Shown: piece after piece, positions 61,316 to 64,000 of the stretch | Position numbering within the stretch: position 1 is the stretch's first letter | How the letters are laid out: each line of letters starts with the position of its first letter | DNA from: Mucilaginibacter lacusdianchii | GTDB taxonomy: Bacteria; Bacteroidota; Bacteroidia; Sphingobacteriales; Sphingobacteriaceae | Direction: 5' to 3' | Length of the DNA stretch: 64,000 bases | NCBI RefSeq assembly: GCF_009770985.1 | Contig: NZ_WSRW01000003.1 | Location: forward strand, 1,022,908-1,086,907 | Notes under the pieces: model-generated | What the model was told of the DNA's origin: nothing | Seen by the model: the letters and a program-made list of their open reading frames with translations, nothing else | Database searches by the model: none | Program-made: the position numbers and the translations under genes

Positions 61316-62665
61316 TTATTCGGCACTACCCGGATGGTCAGTCATCATGTCTGTACACACCCCTCCTTTAAGGTGTCCTACTCCTCGTACGTAAACCCGC
61401 CAATGGGTTTTATTTAAATTAGCTTTGTAAAATTCGTCTTTGTTAGCAGAAATAGCACCACCATCAATTATAACGCGGCCAATACCAGCGCCATTGCCGC
61501 CACCATAACAGGTTATCATTCTGTTGTCATACGCTGGGTGTCGTCCAGAACCGATGTTCAGTCCGTCAAGTTTCAAACTGCATGGCATATCCAAATAAAA
61601 CAACACCCCGTCTGTTGGGCCGTAATCGTTAATTTCGGTTCCCTGAAAAATGATGCTTGGCGACACATTGCTGTTGTTGACCGTAAGTACTCTCTTTCCA
61701 CTCTCGAACCGGCCGCCACTTATTAGGTAAGTTTGCGCATTTGAAATATCAAAGTCGTTGTTGTTTTGCGAAGTGCCCATTCCAAAAAAGTAACAAGCTC
61801 CGTTTCCAGTGCCTGTTGCCCCCGGTCCGGATGTGTTGCTGAACATTTTGTCTAAAAAGGCGCCGAAACAATTCAGCCATACGTTTTGCAATGTGTTGGC
61901 TCCTTCAATGTGCCAACCTTTTTGTCCCGATACAATGTTTCCATAATTACCAAATACAGAACACCCCTCCCATAGCAAATCGCTTATATCCGCGCCACCA
62001 CCAGACACATGACCAAGCCGCCATGCGGTTTGACCGATCCCTTTTCCTAAACCAATATGACACCCCACAAAGGTTATATGAGAAGTAGAATGTGATTGGT
62101 TGTCGGTATCTAAATCTATACCTATAAGTCCAGGTGCTGTTCCTAATCCTATTTTGACACCCATCCAAGTAGAAAACCTAACACCCACCACTTTAATGCA
62201 AGACGTATTGGCTGGGCCGGTATAGAGAATTTGATTTTTTCCATGTCCTTCTATATCCAACCGGCATTCGGCACCAGCAGTTGGTACCACATGGATAGTA
62301 TGCGTAATTTTATAGTATTTTAAAGGGCTTGGAATATCCAGCTTATAGCTTTTTTGAATGGCTGCCGTAATGGCCTTTTGAAACGCCTCTGTATCATCTG
62401 TAATTCCATCGCCTTTTGCACCAAAAGTTAGTGGTGAAATAATACCTTTAGATTTATATGCACTATCGGCTCGCCTACCAGAACCAACTGTTTTAATCAG
62501 ATGTGATACCTGCAGGCTTTTGTGCGGCTTTAAACTTTTAATAGCGTCTGCATGTGTTTTAACGCCTTTTTGCTGGTTTGTAGAATTTACATACACTGCG
62601 CCGCAAGTAAACATTAAAGCCAGACAAGCCAACGTTTTTATGAATAAGGAATTAATAATAGCCAT
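61316..62665 (-). CDS. pectate-lyase-3-fold (parallel beta-helix) secreted protein
   Basis: A 449-residue protein with a signal peptide (about 1-25), a linker, then from about residue 75 the start of a right-handed beta-helix: PLTFGAKGDGITDDTEAFQKAI matches the Pectate_lyase_3/GH28-like N-terminal signature. The rest is repetitive strand-turn sequence with many Gly, Asn and Ser residues (GTGNGACYFFGMG, RVIIDGGAISANKDEFYKAN). Such proteins bind or cleave polysaccharides; I cannot identify catalytic residues, so an enzyme activity is not claimed. It is convergent with the BLUF gene. Confidence 0.8.
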   Translation of the reverse strand: MAIINSLFIKTLACLALMFTCGAVYVNSTNQQKGVKTHADAIKSLKPHKSLQVSHLIKTVGSGRRADSAYKSKGIISPLTFGAKGDGITDDTEAFQKAITAAIQKSYKLDIPSPLKYYKITHTIHVVPTAGAECRLDIEGHGKNQILYTGPANTSCIKVVGVRFSTWMGVKIGLGTAPGLIGIDLDTDNQSHSTSHITFVGCHIGLGKGIGQTAWRLGHVSGGGADISDLLWEGCSVFGNYGNIVSGQKGWHIEGANTLQNVWLNCFGAFLDKMFSNTSGPGATGTGNGACYFFGMGTSQNNNDFDISNAQTYLISGGRFESGKRVLTVNNSNVSPSIIFQGTEINDYGPTDGVLFYLDMPCSLKLDGLNIGSGRHPAYDNRMITCYGGGNGAGIGRVIIDGGAISANKDEFYKANLNKTHWRVYVRGVGHLKGGVCTDMMTDHPGSAE

Positions 62666-62856
62666 ATAAATTACAGATGATGGGTAATTTACAAATAGGC
62701 TTTATCTAAATGCCTTAAATTGGGCAACTGTATAACACTTGGATTATTGTTTGTGAAGTAGTGAGAACCTATTAGCGCGATACCGGAATTAACCCGTTAC
62801 TTTATAAATTTATACGACATCATCGTTTATATTACCTGTGCTTTGCAAACAGTCGC

Positions 62857-63315
62857 TTAATGCTCGTATAAATAAACCATGTTAACAAAACCACTACTTC
62901 TGCTCACAACGGCATAGTATTTTAGTTGGGTTTCAGAAAGCTCTGCCAGAATGAACTTTTGGCCGTTAATAACTATTTCTTGCTTAGCAAAGTCGGCTGA
63001 ATAATTAACGCCTTGGAGCTGAGTTTCATTACTACAGCTGGACATACCGTTATCAATTATTAAAGAATACCCGTTGTTGTTGAAGTTATACCTATTATCT
63101 AATTCGCATTCATTTACAGCATTAAAAAGCAATTCTTTGTCTTTTGGATTTGTCGCTGCATTTTTGTCTGTTACAGACCGCTTCCATGGCTTATTGCTAA
63201 GTAATTGCAAATATCTTTTAGCAACATCCTCGCCCGACTCGGAATTATTATCCTTTTTACAAGAAAAAATAAAGCTACTGAATAGCAAAACAGTTAGGTA
63301 AAACTTTGATTTCAT
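62857..63315 (-). CDS. lipocalin-like lipoprotein
   Basis: A 152-residue lipoprotein: signal ending in SSFIFSCKKDNN with Cys19 as lipid site. The mature part has a W at about 48 (SNKPWKRS), short strands and two Cys pairs (Cys near 75 and 100), resembling small Bacteroidota lipocalin-like domains. Function unknown. Confidence 0.78.
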   Translation of the reverse strand: MKSKFYLTVLLFSSFIFSCKKDNNSESGEDVAKRYLQLLSNKPWKRSVTDKNAATNPKDKELLFNAVNECELDNRYNFNNNGYSLIIDNGMSSCSNETQLQGVNYSADFAKQEIVINGQKFILAELSETQLKYYAVVSRSSGFVNMVYLYEH

Positions 63316-63384
63316 GATTTAACGTTTAGATTTAGAGCAAATTAAATATTATCATCTAGAATTACAAGCTTACATGTCAACATT

Positions 63385-64000
63385 TTAAAGGTGTAAAATC
63401 ACATCTAACCCCCAACGTTCTTCTATACCTAAACCAAATAATGCAAAATCGTATTTAACAGGATCTAACGGATCAAAACTTCGCAAATGTCCGGTCAGTT
63501 CTAAAGCCGTTTGCCAGTCAGTTTGTTTCCGGGTGATGAGCTTGAGTTGGCGGGCTATACGATCTACATGCAAGTCACATGGGCAAATTAAATCTGCAGG
63601 TTTTATGCGGCTCCATAGTCCAAAATCAACTCCGCAATTATCATCACGCACCATCCAACGTAAAAACATATTTAATCGCTTACATGTCGATTTTTGAGAG
63701 GGTGACGAAATATGCTTTTTGGTGCGGTGCGGAAAATCAGGTAGTGAGAAGAAATAGTTTCTAAAATGGTTTAAAGCACTCTCAACACTTGTTTCCTGCA
63801 ATGTTGGGACAAATGCATCTTCCAGACTGTCAAAACGCTGGTAGTGGTATTTGAAAAAACTGATAAAATAAAGCGTATCAATATCATTAAATGTTCGGTG
63901 CTTAAACTGTAACAGCTTTTTTAAATCGGGCTCCTCATGATTAATAATAAAATCATAAGGAGCACCGTCCATCAAAGTAATCAGTTCTTTACATTTTTTG
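63385..64000 (-). CDS. TIGR02757/DUF2400 family protein, 5' part outside the window
   Basis: The frame continues upstream past the right window edge: codons for KKCKELIT read in frame before the TTG/ATG near 63975, so the gene is partial. The visible C-terminal 200 residues match DUF2400 (TIGR02757): LMDGAPYDFIINHE, HRTFNDIDTLYFISFFKYHY, RLNMFLRWMVRDDNCGVDFGLWS, DLICPCDLHVDRIARQL and PVKYDFALFGLGI. The family resembles HhH DNA glycosylase-like helical proteins; function unknown. Confidence 0.92.
   Translation of the reverse strand, partial: KKCKELITLMDGAPYDFIINHEEPDLKKLLQFKHRTFNDIDTLYFISFFKYHYQRFDSLEDAFVPTLQETSVESALNHFRNYFFSLPDFPHRTKKHISSPSQKSTCKRLNMFLRWMVRDDNCGVDFGLWSRIKPADLICPCDLHVDRIARQLKLITRKQTDWQTALELTGHLRSFDPLDPVKYDFALFGLGIEERWGLDVILHL

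Overview
The window looks like chromosomal DNA of a Bacteroidota member, most likely of the Sphingobacteriaceae (Mucilaginibacter/Pedobacter type). The reasons are an adjacent SusC/SusD pair, a giant hybrid two-component regulator (HTCS), many lipoproteins with a Cys followed by Lys-Lys, few Shine-Dalgarno sites, AT-rich intergenic DNA, and families typical of that group (DUF389 permease, TIGR02757/DUF2400, NdpA-like protein, PAS proteins carrying an H-box but no ATPase). The genus is an inference. I saw no rRNA, tRNA, CRISPR array, transposase or prophage module.

Layout. 1-2.2 kb: small secreted or hypothetical genes and an orphan SUKH-type immunity protein. 2.4-5.8 kb: a twin-arginine-like secreted protein (probable DUF3863) and a secreted GH2 enzyme. 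6.2-7.8 kb: a protein of the 5-hmdU DNA kinase helical domain/thymine-pyrophosphorylase superfamily, facing an AlkB-like 2OG-Fe(II) dioxygenase with 5 bp between stop codons; this may be a DNA-base modification or repair pair. 8.2-11.2 kb: a LOV-domain (blue-light) histidine kinase with a receiver-only response regulator, and a convergent PAS kinase. 11.8-14 kb: a TetX-like flavin monooxygenase with a divergent AraC regulator. 14.2-29.3 kb: a polysaccharide utilisation locus (HTCS, GH76-lectin lipoprotein, LacZ-type GH2, SusD, SusC). 29.9-32.8 kb: two short-chain dehydrogenases around a coupled HxlR-AraC regulator pair. 33.2-34.7 kb: S41-type protease.

35.2-45.4 kb is an ion/redox region: NhaA and NhaP-type antiporters, a DUF389 permease, a DUF3185-like protein, an orphan periplasmic sensor-like protein and a ZIP transporter. 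It also holds a TDT/TehA-type transporter inactivated by two in-frame stops and one frameshift. A molybdopterin oxidoreductase with a probable four-helix partner follows. 45.5-48.6 kb: NmrA-like protein, Old Yellow Enzyme and AraC regulator. 48.8-53.4 kb: membrane PAS protein, beta-barrel protein and AsmA-like protein. 53.5-57.9 kb: phosphohexose mutase, zinc alcohol dehydrogenase with a small partner, CAP-domain protein. 58-64 kb: HTH protein, NdpA-like protein, alpha/beta hydrolase, a BLUF blue-light sensor, a pectate-lyase-fold protein, a lipoprotein and a DUF2400 gene cut by the window end.

The points most worth a second look are the HMUDK-like/AlkB-like pair, the two independent flavin photoreceptors (LOV and BLUF) in an organism showing no other phototrophy genes here, the molybdoenzyme without a visible fourth iron-sulfur cysteine beside a dead transporter, a possible pseudoknotted leader RNA upstream of nhaA, and several unexplained repeat or palindrome sites in promoters. 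All assignments rest on reading motifs by eye; no search or folding program was run.
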